Shown: positions 28,989-38,913 of the stretch, one piece after another
How the letters are laid out: every line of letters starts with the position of its first letter
How positions within the stretch are numbered: position 1 is the stretch's first letter
Assembly: GCA_965218625.1 (NCBI GenBank)
Contig: CBDCLG010000003.1
Coordinates: forward strand, 67,448 to 131,447
Origin: Bin5 sp965218625
GTDB taxonomy: Bacteria > Chloroflexota > Anaerolineae > Caldilineales > Caldilineaceae
Length of the DNA: 64,000 bases
Direction: 5' to 3'
The notes under the pieces: generated by a model
Databases searched by the model: none
What the model saw: only the letters and a program-made list of their open reading frames with translations
Told to the model about the DNA's origin: nothing
Program-made: the position numbers and the translations under genes

Positions 28989-29258
28989 CTAGAGAGCCTC
29001 GACCGGCCTGTCTTCCTCAACACGGACCAGCCACGGCTCATTCAATAGCGCGTTCAATGCAAGTCCCGGGCCGCTGACGGCAAAGCAGGGGATGAGAGTC
29101 GTCTGATGCCGGATGACGAATCCGGCACTCTCGATAGCGGCGCGCTGGACCTGCCCGGCTTCCTTAACGCGCAGGAGCAGGTACAGATCTTCGGACGGCT
29201 CGCGAGCCATCCTGGTGAGCAATTCGCGACTGCACTTCGACATCGATTCGGCGGGCAT
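28989..29258 (-). CDS. Small protein resembling a stand-alone I9 propeptide/inhibitor
   Basis: The product of about 89 residues contains DLYLLLRVKEAGQVQRAAIE, then VIRHQTTLIPCFAVSGPGL, then LNEPWLVRVEEDRPVEAL. The alternation of strands and helices, the mid-chain (L/I)P.(F/T)A.S and the terminal hydrophobic-x-x-(D/E)-D follow the propeptide of the adjacent subtilase, though identity is low. It lies upstream of that protease on the same strand, 185 bases away. It could act as a separate chaperone or inhibitor. The start is uncertain: ATG at 29258, 29243 or 29333 are all in frame and none has a strong ribosome site. Confidence 0.5.
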   Translation of the reverse strand: MPAESMSKCSRELLTRMAREPSEDLYLLLRVKEAGQVQRAAIESAGFVIRHQTTLIPCFAVSGPGLALNALLNEPWLVRVEEDRPVEAL

Positions 29259-29333
29259 AACGTCCAAGGCGATTCTTGGCGCGGCAACACTCCACAGTCT
29301 ATCAGAACTGCGCGCGCGATGGGAAATACGCAA

Positions 29334-29641
29334 ACTATTGATGCGACTGTCCTGCTGTCAGTAAGGCCGGCATGAATCCTTTTGCAAACCGCGCTGTCCC
29401 ATAAGGGCAGGGGCGCACGGGCCTCTCTGCAGGCGCGGCGCCGGGCGCGGGCATCCTCGTCCTCTCCTCTACCTTCTGCTCATGGCAGCCGCAAGTGAAC
29501 AGTTGGCAGGCCGCTGCCGGGAAGATCCACCAAGGGCGCGATCGAACGCGAAGGGCTCTCTTCGTAGCCCTTCGTGGAAATTCGTAATCGGATCTGACCG
29601 GTCGGGAAATGTGAAGCTCTCGGTTCCAAGGGGGGATCACT
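29334..29641. other. 308-base intergenic region without a recognisable gene
   Basis: The region between the small I9-like gene and the end of malate synthase holds no convincing open frame. One short inverted repeat, AGGGCT-CTCTTCGT-AGCCCT near 29549-29568, could form a hairpin but has no T tract after it. It is not similar to the interspersed repeat found elsewhere in the window. Confidence 0.4.
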
Positions 29642-31243
29642 TTAGTTCAGATAATCGTACGCAATCAGCGTAAGAAACTCGACGAAGTCATCGGTCAGGA
29701 TCAATCGGTCAAGAATTTCCGCCGCTTCCTCCAGCCTTCCCGGTCCATATTCACCCAACCTTTTCAGCTCCTCATCGCGTATCTGTCGATACAGGTCTCT
29801 TGTAACCGGCCGGCCGTCCTCCAACCTGGCCTGATGTCTGATCCACTGCCAGATCTGCGAGCGTGAGATTTCGGCGGTGGCCGCGTCCTCCATCAGGTTG
29901 TAAATTGCCGCGGCGCCGTTGCCCAGCAGCCAGGCATTCAGATATTGGAGCGAGACATCGATGTTGGTACGCAAGCCGTCCTCGGTAATCGTCCCGCCGG
30001 GTACGCCGACGGCCAGGATCTGTTCTGCCGTTACCGACACATCCTCCCTCATGCGATGCTTCTGATGGGGCGAGCCGCCGGTTACCTCCCCGAAAATCCC
30101 ACGCGCCAGCGAGACAAGGTCGGGATGGGCCACCCATGTGCCGTCGCAGCCGTCACCGGATTCACGCTCCTTGTCAGCGCGCACCTTGGCCAGCGCTTGC
30201 TCGTTGACCTCCGGATCGCGACGGCTTGGGATGAATGCGGCCATTCCACCGATGGCGTGTGCGCCCCGCTTGTGGCACGTCCGGACCAGTAGCTCGGTGT
30301 AGGCGCGCATAAATGGCGTTGTCATGGTCACCTGAGCCCGGTCCGGCAATACCGTGTCTGCATTTTTTGCGAACTTCTTGATGGCGCTGAAGGTGTAGTC
30401 CCAACGACCGGCATTCAGCCCTGCCGAATAGTCCCGCAGCTCATAGAGAATCTCCTCCATTTCAAGCGCGGCCAGAATCGTTTCGATCAATACAGTAGCT
30501 CGAAACGAGCCATGCGGGATCTCGAGCGCCTCTTCCGCGTGCGCAAACACTTCGGTCCAAAGTCTCGCCTCCAGGTGGCTTTCGAGTTTGGGCAGATAGA
30601 AGTAGCATGAAGTTCCGCGGCGTTGCCTCTCCGCCGCGTTGTGGAAGACGTACAGCCCCACGTCAAACAAGCTGGCCGAAACCGGCTCACCGTTGACCAG
30701 GACGTTCTTCTCGACAAGATGCCAGCCGCGCGGCCGCACCAGAAGCGTTGCGATCTCGTCATTCAGTTCATATACCCGCCCTCTGGCCGCGTCCTCCAGC
30801 CGTATCTCCCGGCGCACGGCATCGAACAGGTTGAGCTGGCCGTCCACGCAGTTTGCCCACGTCGGTGAGTTGGCGTCCTCAAAGTCGGCCATGAAAACAT
30901 CCGCGCCGGAATTCAGCGCATTGATCACCATTTTGCGGTCGACCGGGCCGGTGATTTCCGCCCAACGCCGCTGCAGATCGTCAGGCGTACCGGCTACTTG
31001 CCAATCGCTTGTACGGACGTCGCTTGTCTCTGCCAAAAAGCCGGGGGCCTCACCGGCGTCGATGCGGGCCTGGCGGGCAGCCCGCGCGGCAAGAAGCTCC
31101 TGGCGTCGGGAATCGAACTTAACATGCAGTTCAGCGACAAAGGCCAACGCCTCTGCAGTAAGAATCGCCTCTGAAGCGGGTAGAGACGCCCCCACAACTG
31201 TTACGTCCACCTGCGCCGGCCCGGGTGAATTCTCCTTTGGCAT
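29642..31243 (-). CDS. aceB: Malate synthase A
   Basis: AceB condenses glyoxylate and acetyl-CoA to malate. The 533-residue length is that of isoform A. Diagnostic segments include DVFMADFEDANSPTW, RPRGWHLVEKNVLVNG, SCYFYLPKLESHLEARLW, RATVLIETILAALEMEEILY, and GGMAAFIPSRRDPEVN. AAGGAG precedes the ATG at 31243. Isocitrate lyase is not adjacent, so glyoxylate may come from another source or the partner is elsewhere. It diverges from the PEP-synthase-like gene across 167 bases. Confidence 0.95.
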   Translation of the reverse strand: MPKENSPGPAQVDVTVVGASLPASEAILTAEALAFVAELHVKFDSRRQELLAARAARQARIDAGEAPGFLAETSDVRTSDWQVAGTPDDLQRRWAEITGPVDRKMVINALNSGADVFMADFEDANSPTWANCVDGQLNLFDAVRREIRLEDAARGRVYELNDEIATLLVRPRGWHLVEKNVLVNGEPVSASLFDVGLYVFHNAAERQRRGTSCYFYLPKLESHLEARLWTEVFAHAEEALEIPHGSFRATVLIETILAALEMEEILYELRDYSAGLNAGRWDYTFSAIKKFAKNADTVLPDRAQVTMTTPFMRAYTELLVRTCHKRGAHAIGGMAAFIPSRRDPEVNEQALAKVRADKERESGDGCDGTWVAHPDLVSLARGIFGEVTGGSPHQKHRMREDVSVTAEQILAVGVPGGTITEDGLRTNIDVSLQYLNAWLLGNGAAAIYNLMEDAATAEISRSQIWQWIRHQARLEDGRPVTRDLYRQIRDEELKRLGEYGPGRLEEAAEILDRLILTDDFVEFLTLIAYDYLN

Positions 31244-31410
31244 GAAATTCTCCTTATGGGAAGGAATGGGGGTAAAAGGTACCCCTCAAGGATACCGAAA
31301 TCGACAAGAGTCGTCAACACTGTAGCCGACGATCGCAGCGCTTGATGTTGGGCCGGCCCTATAGTATTGTTTTGCCCTGGCCGCATCCATTGCAAGGTGA
31401 AGGAAACAGG

Positions 31411-34133
31411 GTGAAAGAGAATCTTGAGAATCTCTCTCAAACAGGCAGCCGCTACTGTTTACCTTTGAATTCGCCGAACGCGGCGCTACCGCTGGTCGGC
31501 GGCAAAGCGCTGAACCTGGGCAGGCTGGTCAATGGTGGATTTCGCGTGCCGGAGGGATTCACCGTTGCGGTCCCCGCCTATACAGATTTTGTAAACGGCG
31601 CGGGACTGGCCGGCGCAATTGTCGAAGAGCTGGCCTCGATCGACGCCGACGATCCCGCTGCGCTCGCCACGCATTCAGAGCGCCTGCGCACCCGCATCAA
31701 CCAGGGCGCCATACCGGACGGCATCACGGCCGCTATCCGTACATCAATGCGGCATTGGGCAGGCCCCCTGTGGCCGTCCGTTCCTCGGCTACCGCCGAAG
31801 ATCTGCCGGAAACATCCTTTGCCGGCCAGCACGACACATTCCTGAATGTACAGGGCGAAAACGGCTTGCTGGCCGCCGTTGCAGGCTGCTGGAGCAGCCT
31901 GTGGACTGCGCGTGCAATCGCCTATCGAACGCGCAACAACATCGACCATCTATCCGTTGCTATTGCCGTGGTCGTACAGGCGATGGTGCCGAGCGAGAGT
32001 TCAGGCGTGCTTTTCACCGCCAACCCACTGACGGGCCGGCGCGCTGAAACTGTCATTGACGCAACATTTGGTCTGGGCGAATTGCTTGTAAGCGGGCAGA
32101 TCGAGCCGGACCACTTCGTAGTTGAGAGCAACAGCGCCCAAATCCTGCAAAAGCAGGTTGGCGCAAAGGCCAAAGCCATGCACGGCAAGGAGGGCGGCGG
32201 CCTGACGACGACGGAAACTGCGAATCCGCACCGCCAGGCGATAGAGGATTCCCAGATCAGGTCGTTGACGGAGACAGGACAGCAAATCGCGGCGATGTTC
32301 GCTTCGCCCCAGGACATCGAATGGGCCTATGCGGGTGGTGAACTGTACTTGCTGCAGTCCCGCCCGATCACCTCGCTCTTTCCCATACCGCCGCACAAAG
32401 GAGACGTAGCGCTGCGCGTCTATGTCTCAATGGGCGCCATCCAGGGCGTCCAGGGACTTTTCACGCCGATGGGCCAGGAGATGATCCGAGGGCTGTTCGC
32501 CGGTCTCGCCCAACTCGCCGGCTACAACGCCACGATCGATAGCCAGGCGCTTATCCGTATCGCGGGAGAGCGACCGTGGGTCGACGCGACCGCCGCCCTG
32601 CGCAATGACATCGGCCGCCGCATCTTCCTGAGACTCTTCCCCCTGGTAGAGCCGGGCGCCGCCGATGCGGTCCGCGAGCTGGCTGTCGACCCACGTCTCC
32701 AGGGAGGTGGAATACGACCGAAAACGCTTCGCCGCGTTGGCCCCTTTGTCTCACGGATGATCAGATCTCTGGCCGGAGCGCTGCTGAAGCCGGAGGCGGC
32801 TGCCCGCGAGGCTCGTCGTACGGTGGAGACGAAGATAGAAGAAGTAGAAGAGAGAATGAGGACTGCCCACTCGCTGGCCGGGCGGGTCGAAATCTGCGAA
32901 CAGCTTTGCTACCACCAGGTCTTCCCTGTTTTGGCGCCGCTATTCATGCCGCTCATCGTAGCTGGAATGGCGTCGCTGTCTGTACTCCACCGCCTGGCAT
33001 CGGTCCTGGCGCAAGCGGACGAAGACGTTCAGCCCCGGATCGTCTTCGACCTCAACCGCAGCCTGCCAGACAACGTGACGACTGAGATGGACCAGGCCTT
33101 GTGGCAGGTTGCCAGGCGGATGCAGGGGGACCGGGCAGGGGCCGCAGCTTTCGTGGACGCCGACCCCAACGCGCTTGCCCGGGAGTTCCGGGAAGGAAAA
33201 CTGCATCGCGCAATGCAGGCGCCGATAGCAGACTTTCTGGCGCGATACGGAATGCGCGGCCCGGCAGAGATCGATTTCGGCCAACCTCGATGGCGGGAAG
33301 ACCCGGCTCCGCTGTTCAGCGCGCTGAAAGCTCTTCTGACCATTCAGGACCCAAGCGCAATGCCGGACGCCGTTTTCCGTGCCGGGCAGACCGCAGCAGC
33401 GCGGGCGGAGGAGCGCCTGGCGAGGGCCGCGTCCCGTAGATTCGGAACACCGTTGGGCGCCGGCCTGGTTCGCTGGCTGGTGAAACGCGTTCGAACCCTT
33501 GCCGGCTTCCCTGAGAGCCCGAAGTTTGCAGCAATCCGAATGATGGGAATCGCGCGCGCTGCCCTGCTCGAGAGCGGGCGGGAGCTGGTCGAGGCCGCCG
33601 TGCTCGATAGTGCCGGCGATCTCTTCTTTCTACAGCTGAAGGAGCTGAAGGTGCTGGCGATGGACGCGCCGGGCGACTGGCGGCGGCTCGTGCAGATGCG
33701 CAGAGCTGCTTATCAACGAGAGCAGCGGCGGCAGCCTATCCCGCGTCTGCTCCTCAGCGACGGTACCGCTGTCGTTGCCGGCGGCGCTTTGTCTTCCTGT
33801 CCGGAAGGCGGGCTGCTGATTGGCTCTGGGGTTTCGCCGGGTACGGTGGAGGGAACTGCTCGGGTTGTATTTGATCCCGCCCGCGCCAACCTCCAGCCTG
33901 GAGAAATCCTGGTTTGCCCCGGCACGGACCCCGCCTGGACGCCGCTCTTTCTCGCCGCAGGCGGACTGGTGATGGAGGTGGGTGGCATGATGACGCACGG
34001 CTCGGTCGTCGCGCGCGAGTATGGAATTCCGGCTGTCGCAGGCGTAGCCCGGGCGACCGAGATCCTGCGCAGCGGCCAGCGTCTGCGCGTTGATGGCAGC
34101 AGCGGTCGCGTCGCTCTCCTCGACAGGACATGA
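31411..34133 (+). CDS. PEP-synthase-related phosphotransferase, rifampicin-phosphotransferase-like, frameshifted
   Basis: The N-terminal ATP-grasp domain starts LVGGKALNLGRLVNGGFRVP in one frame, and continues in another as PPVAVRSSATAEDLPETSFA and SSGVLFTANPLTGRR. One missing base near 31760 explains the break. The C-terminal swivelling domain has PGTDPAWTPLFLAAGGLVME and the phospho-histidine motif GGMMTHGSVVAREYG (about His863). No PEP-binding barrel follows. The order ATP-grasp, a central domain of about 430 residues and terminal His domain, with 907 residues in total, matches rifampicin phosphotransferase and sister enzymes. True substrate is unknown. GTG at 31411 follows AAGGAAACAGG. 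Confidence 0.8.
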
Positions 34134-34154
34134 AATCCGGGTCCCATCGACAGA

Positions 34155-35096
34155 TTACCACCCTGTAGCCGAACGAACGCGACCGAACATCCTGCCAAGA
34201 CGCTGCTTAACCTCTGCGGGCAATGGCGGTCTGAGCATCGAGGCCACGTTTTCCTCCAGGTGCTGGACATTGCCGGTCCCTGTGAGGACCAGGTCGATGC
34301 CCGGCTCATAGCGACAGTACCGGTAGGCGAGCTCGGTCACGCCGCGGGCATCGCTGGCGTCGAGGGCCCAGGCCAGCGGGTCCGTCATGCCAGCCAAGCC
34401 GGCGTCGACTTCGCCGCAGTCGCTCAGTTCGGCCAGAATCTCCCTGAATCGGGCGGGTCTGCAAAATGCCCTGCGGACTGCAAACATGCACTCGGTTGCG
34501 ATGCCCTTCTTTGCGGCTTCGGGAAGAACCGCCTCACGCGCAGTCTGATTGAGAATGTTGAATCCGACCATTACCACGTCAAAGATATCGTCGGCGATCG
34601 ACTGGCGCAGGACGCCATGCTCGAGGTCAGCCGGAAATCGTTCGCTGACCGCGAGATGACGGATCTTGCCCGCCCGCTGCAGGCCCAGGAGGACGGGAAC
34701 CAGCTCGTTGACGACGCGCGGGTACTCATCCAGCGTGGGACCATGGAAATGAAAAACGTCGATCGTTTCGACGCCCAGTCGTCTCAGACTGTTCTCAACG
34801 CCTTCGGCGAACGCCTTTGCCTCCACCGGCTCCCCCTTGCGGGAAGCGCCCTTCTTTGACGACAGCACAAGGCTGTCCCGGTCAAAGCCGCGGATGGCCT
34901 TGCCGATGATCTCTTCCGTGCCGTAGTTCTCGGCGGTGTCGATGTAGTTTATGCCCAGTTCGAGCGCGCGGCGCACAAGCGCGATCGACTCTTCTTCGCT
35001 GCGATCCGTTCTCCTTCCCAGCTGGCTCGGGCCGCCAGCGCCCAGGCCAACCACGCTTACGCGTAAACCGGTCCGTCCAAATGTAATGAAATCCAT
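34155..35096 (-). CDS. Aldo/keto reductase
   Basis: The 313-residue barrel enzyme has the AKR tetrad Asp53 and Tyr58 in NYIDTAENYGTEEIIGKAI, Lys81/82 in LVLSSKKG, and a His in VFHFHGP near 116-118. It reduces or oxidises carbonyl substrates with NADPH. The late sequence DLVLTGTGNVQHLEENV replaces the usual (I/V)PG.....(L)..N phosphate-binding segment. GGAGGAGAGG lies directly before the ATG at 35096; the long upstream extension is not coding. The substrate is not predictable. It converges with the PEP-synthase-like gene 21 bases away. Confidence 0.9.
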   Translation of the reverse strand: MDFITFGRTGLRVSVVGLGAGGPSQLGRRTDRSEEESIALVRRALELGINYIDTAENYGTEEIIGKAIRGFDRDSLVLSSKKGASRKGEPVEAKAFAEGVENSLRRLGVETIDVFHFHGPTLDEYPRVVNELVPVLLGLQRAGKIRHLAVSERFPADLEHGVLRQSIADDIFDVVMVGFNILNQTAREAVLPEAAKKGIATECMFAVRRAFCRPARFREILAELSDCGEVDAGLAGMTDPLAWALDASDARGVTELAYRYCRYEPGIDLVLTGTGNVQHLEENVASMLRPPLPAEVKQRLGRMFGRVRSATGW

Positions 35097-35259
35097 CCTC
35101 TCCTCCGCGGCTCCTGGCAGGTTCTGTGCAGTTTCGAAGTCCATTGTAGCGCGCCAGGCAGCACGGCAAAAGTCGTGCAAGCAGTCCTCTCCCGTGCTAT
35201 AATGCCGGCCAACCGGTGCGGGATTGGCTGCACCTTGAATTCGACAAGGAGAAGGAGTG

Positions 35260-35463
35260 ATGGCGGAAGAGGCCAGGGAAGAGCGTGCCGAAGAAGGGCA
35301 GACCGAGACACGGAAAGCCGACGGAGAGTTGTCAGACCCAGTGGAGGCAAAGCGCCCAAGCACTTTCGCCTTCGCCGGAATTCTCCTGGGGGGTTGGCTG
35401 ACCCTGATGATTGTCTTTGTTGCAATTGCGGCCGTTGCCATGACCGTAGTGGGGGCCTTTTAG
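35260..35463 (+). CDS. Small charged single-span membrane protein
   Basis: This 67-residue protein has a strongly acidic and basic N-terminal tail (residues 1-33, rich in E, R, K) and one C-terminal membrane span at about 38-62. AAGGAG is placed 8 bases before ATG 35260, and TATAAT at 35198-35203 may be its -10 element. It lies 127 bases before the phosphodiesterase gene on the same strand. No family is recognised. Its good ribosome site and membrane segment suggest it is real. Confidence 0.65.
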   Translation: MAEEAREERAEEGQTETRKADGELSDPVEAKRPSTFAFAGILLGGWLTLMIVFVAIAAVAMTVVGAF

Positions 35464-35590
35464 GCCAGGCCGGCCACAGGCCGGATCGCCCGACACTTTG
35501 GCGAATCCAGGATGGGCCGGTGCAATCTGTTCGTCGAATGCAGGGGGTCAACCTGCCCTCCCTCCACATACAAGGAGCAACTTCCAGACG

Positions 35591-37594
35591 ATGCCCAAGA
35601 AGATCTACGCATACGGGATGGACGGTTTCATCACGCCGATGATGAAGTTCTTCGCAGCCGAGGGCTGTCTGCCCAATTTCAGCCGTCTGCTGCGCGAGGG
35701 CACGGTCAATCAGACCTTCCCTTCCTTTCCGGTCTGGACGCCCACAAACTGGGCAACGCTTTCGACCGGGGCGCATACGGGAACGCATGGCGTCTCCACC
35801 TGGCAGACAATTGTCGGCCCGAAATCCGATCGAACCGCGCGCGACCGACTTGTCGATAGCTTTGACGGCCGCGCAAACAACGCCGAGCGAATCTGGAATG
35901 CACTGGAAAAGGCCGGGCTCAAGAGCGTTGCCGTACACTACCCCGGCGCCCACCCATCCGGCGTAAGAATGGGTCATGTCATCGACGGTTTCGGCCATCC
36001 CAGCCACCACAAGACCGACTTCGAAGTGGCTGCGGCGCAGGCATACACGACCGATGCTTCGGCGGCCGGCGAGGTCGCGATGGGACATGACGGCTCGGCG
36101 ATCAGCGGTCCCCGCAGCGTCGAGATCATCTCCCCGCTGGCTCCGGCCGAAGGCTGGAGCAACCTGCCGCAGAGCGGACCACCTGCCCTGGCAACGGAGT
36201 TCACCGTCGAGGCCCGCGTGGGCGGCGACGCGAACCCGTTCTTTCTCCTGGCCCTGGGCAGCCGCAGCGCCGGCTATGACCGGGTCCTGATCTGCCGCAG
36301 CCGGGACGCGAGCGATCTGGTCGCAGAGGCCAATCTTGGCGAGTGGAGCGGCTGGGCAGTCGAGACTTTCAGGATCGGCGGGCGTGACCAGCGGGCGGCG
36401 GTCCGTTTCAAGCTGTTGAAACTATCCCCGGACGGAAGGGACCTGAAACTCTATCGAACGCAGGTTGCCTATGCCGACGGATTCACCTACGGTGACGACA
36501 AGCTGGCGGCGGAGCTGATCGAACGCTTCGGACCTTACCAGGAACATGCCTCGATGGTCCCATACACCGCCGGCATGACCGACTTCGATACCGCCCTGGA
36601 GGAATGCGAATACCAGGGGCTTTGGTTTGCGGATGTAGCCAATTTCATGCTCCATGAAAGAGGCTGCTCCTACTTCACCTGCCACTGGCATCTGTACGAC
36701 TATCTTAACCATATCCACCTCGGCGATGTTGACCCGGTCTGTCCCGGCTTCGATCCGGACAGGCAGGACAAGTATCTGGACTACTTCAGACGCGCCTACG
36801 GGGTGGGCGACCGTGTCCTCGGCCGCCTGTACGGGGCAGCCGACCGCGCAGGCAGTTCCGGCGATGAGGTCTATGTTGGCATCCTGGCCGACCACGGCGC
36901 ATACCCCGACGTACGGATCGCAAACATCCGCACGTTTTTACATGATCAGGGGTTTCTGGCGCTAAAAAGGGGTCCGGATGCAGTGGCCGAGGACCAGGAC
37001 CAGGTCCCGCGTGGAGAGATTGATTGGGAGAAGACGACGGCGTATCTTTCCAAGAGAGGTTTCGACATAACGATCAACGCGCAGCCAGGGCCGGCATTCG
37101 ATGAGATCGAGCGCAAGTTGCTTACCGCTCTGCGCACATGGGTGGACGAAGAAACGGGCCAGACGCCGGTCGCCATCGCCTTGCCTAAGCGGGACGCCTA
37201 TCTGCTGGGACAGTGGGGCGACCAGTGCGGCGACGTCATTTTTGCCTGGGACCACGACTACGTGAGCGGCTATTACTCACAGTGGCTGGGGATCGAGGGC
37301 GGCGGGAATGTGGGCGCCCCGCTGGTGTACGGCGCGCATCATGGTGGATTCATCCCGACGGACAATGGGTTCTCTTCAACGTTCGGATCGTTTCTGCTGG
37401 CGGGACCTGGTCTCAAACATGGCTATGAGCGACCGGCAGACCGCCTTGGTTACATTCACGCCGTAGACGTGGTCCCGACGATCTGTAACATCCTGGGGGT
37501 TGAACCGCCGGCGCAAAGCCAGGGGGCTGTCGCGCGCGATCTGTTCGAAGGGCACGAAATGGTGAGGGAGAGGATATCAGACCCGGACCAGTAG
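35591..37594 (+). CDS. Alkaline-phosphatase-superfamily phosphodiesterase/nucleotide pyrophosphatase
   Basis: The 667-residue product begins KIYAYGMDGFITPMMKFFAA with the first metal-binding Asp (Asp11). WTPTNWATLSTGAHTGTHG carries the likely nucleophile Thr50 and the TG..T.HG signature. ILADHGAYPDV supplies the second metal DH pair and APLVYGAHHGGFIPTDNGFS the last His ligands. This is the type I phosphodiesterase fold. Residues about 155-310 form an inserted beta-rich domain. There is no signal peptide, so it is probably cytoplasmic. The start at 35591 gives the family-like N terminus. Substrate unknown. Confidence 0.87.
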   Translation: MPKKIYAYGMDGFITPMMKFFAAEGCLPNFSRLLREGTVNQTFPSFPVWTPTNWATLSTGAHTGTHGVSTWQTIVGPKSDRTARDRLVDSFDGRANNAERIWNALEKAGLKSVAVHYPGAHPSGVRMGHVIDGFGHPSHHKTDFEVAAAQAYTTDASAAGEVAMGHDGSAISGPRSVEIISPLAPAEGWSNLPQSGPPALATEFTVEARVGGDANPFFLLALGSRSAGYDRVLICRSRDASDLVAEANLGEWSGWAVETFRIGGRDQRAAVRFKLLKLSPDGRDLKLYRTQVAYADGFTYGDDKLAAELIERFGPYQEHASMVPYTAGMTDFDTALEECEYQGLWFADVANFMLHERGCSYFTCHWHLYDYLNHIHLGDVDPVCPGFDPDRQDKYLDYFRRAYGVGDRVLGRLYGAADRAGSSGDEVYVGILADHGAYPDVRIANIRTFLHDQGFLALKRGPDAVAEDQDQVPRGEIDWEKTTAYLSKRGFDITINAQPGPAFDEIERKLLTALRTWVDEETGQTPVAIALPKRDAYLLGQWGDQCGDVIFAWDHDYVSGYYSQWLGIEGGGNVGAPLVYGAHHGGFIPTDNGFSSTFGSFLLAGPGLKHGYERPADRLGYIHAVDVVPTICNILGVEPPAQSQGAVARDLFEGHEMVRERISDPDQ

Positions 37595-37614
37595 AGCTCA
37601 CGGCCCAGCCCAGG

Positions 37615-37854
37615 GCGATTGCACCTAATTGGGCCAAGACCCCGCGACACTACCTGATTCGAGCCCAACTCCGAAAAAACGCCGAGAACAGTGCAAACTG
37701 TAGTGCGCGGTCGCGAATCCTTAAGGTTTTCGGCGACTGGCGATCGGTTTTTCAGCCGAAAACGAATGACAATTGGTAGGGGCGCCCCTTGTGGGTGCCC
37801 TTTGTGGGTGCTCTTCGTGGGCTATTGTGGCGTTCAGATTTAGATGCGATTGGC
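37615..37854 (+). repeat. MITE-like interspersed repeat, copy C
   Basis: This 240-base copy starts GCGATTGCACCTAATTGGGC and ends AGATTTAGATGCGATTGGCC, the clearest inverted termini of the three. It shares the left block and, with copy A, the segment GAAAACGA.TGACAATTGGTAG followed by GGGGCGCCCC-TTGT-GGGTGCCC. Its middle differs from copy A. It occupies most of the 443-base gap between the phosphodiesterase and the 6PGDH-like reductase; the remaining 183 bases (37855-38037) show no gene. Confidence 0.75.
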
Positions 37855-38037
37855 CTGCCGCCCAGCCTGCCTCCTGTTGACAACGGCGAAAGAAGCCGGT
37901 GGCCGGGAGGGCGAGCTCCCGGCCGTGCTCTGCCGCAGACGATTGGCATCACCAGCCACTTTCGGAAATGGCGGCGTCACACCGCTTGCCTCCCTTTGCC
38001 GCTTCGCCGCCCCGGCTCGACAGCAATTCAGCAAACC

Positions 38038-38913
38038 CTAATCTGCCTTCAGATCGTTGGCCAGGACCTGAAGCATCTCCTCCAAATTCGGTGCGTCAGC
38101 TTCTTCTGGCGTACGGTCCGCGAGCGACGTGCCGCCGACAAAGCGGTACATGTCGGCAGCCGCTTCGTGGAACTTCGGCGTCAGACCCACCGATGCCATG
38201 GTAGAGGCGATCTCCTCCATCTCGCCGACCCAGCGACGCGATTTGGGCGGCATGCCTGGCAAACCACCCTCCATGCGCTGCAACATGGAAGCCTGGCTGG
38301 TGCGGTATTCGTCGAACAAAGCACCCCGCACACCCAATGCTTCGGCCGCAACCAGGAGCTCCGTACAGAGCGCCGTCAGTCCTTTGGTCAGCCCCGCATA
38401 GCACATTTTGACGGCGGAAGCGTCGCCAACGCGCTCGCTGACGACAGGCACGTCGAGTCCGTACTCGTTGAGTCGTGCAAGATTCTCCGCGTGAGTGCCC
38501 GAAGCGTAGAAGCGGGTCGTTCCATCCCGGCGGGGCGGCGGCCCGATTATCGAGGCATCGACAAAATGGCCGCCGGCCTCTTCGACCACCTTGCCGATGC
38601 TGCGCGTCGTCTGCGGCGCAATGGCGTTGCAGTCGGCATAGAGAAGCTCGGCGCCCGTCTTGTTCAACGCCGACGCCACCATTTGCGCCGCGTCCGCCGC
38701 CTGCGCCGGCACAAGGATCGACAGCACGATGTCCGCTTCCTTCACCAGCGCTTCGTACGAAGAGACCTCCTCGATTCTAGCCTTTGCCGCCAGCTGACGC
38801 GTGCGGTCGCTGCGGTCCCCCAGGTGGGCGATCACGCGCAAGCCGTGCTCGCGCAGCCGCTGTCCGACGGTATGCCCCATGTCGCCGGGGCTGAGAATTC
38901 CAACTGTGTTCAT
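38038..38913 (-). CDS. 6-phosphogluconate-dehydrogenase-like NAD(P) oxidoreductase
   Basis: The 291-residue protein has an N-terminal Rossmann domain (VGILSPGDMGHTVGQRLREH) and the beta-hydroxyacid-dehydrogenase segment DASIIGPPPRRDGTTRFYAS, close to the usual D.PVSGG..GA. The helical C-terminal domain (ALGVRGALFDEYRTSQASM) fits the DUF1932 subgroup. The lysine expected in the catalytic helix may be Lys in AVKMCYAGLTKG. The gene overlaps the mannonate-dehydratase-like gene by 4 bp, so the pair probably acts on one sugar-acid substrate. Confidence 0.83.
   Translation of the reverse strand: MNTVGILSPGDMGHTVGQRLREHGLRVIAHLGDRSDRTRQLAAKARIEEVSSYEALVKEADIVLSILVPAQAADAAQMVASALNKTGAELLYADCNAIAPQTTRSIGKVVEEAGGHFVDASIIGPPPRRDGTTRFYASGTHAENLARLNEYGLDVPVVSERVGDASAVKMCYAGLTKGLTALCTELLVAAEALGVRGALFDEYRTSQASMLQRMEGGLPGMPPKSRRWVGEMEEIASTMASVGLTPKFHEAAADMYRFVGGTSLADRTPEEADAPNLEEMLQVLANDLKAD

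Noticed and set aside
27385..28992. 535-codon plus-strand open frame
   Set aside because: It is antisense to the subtilase, whose catalytic triad is unmistakable, and its product is Arg-rich low complexity.
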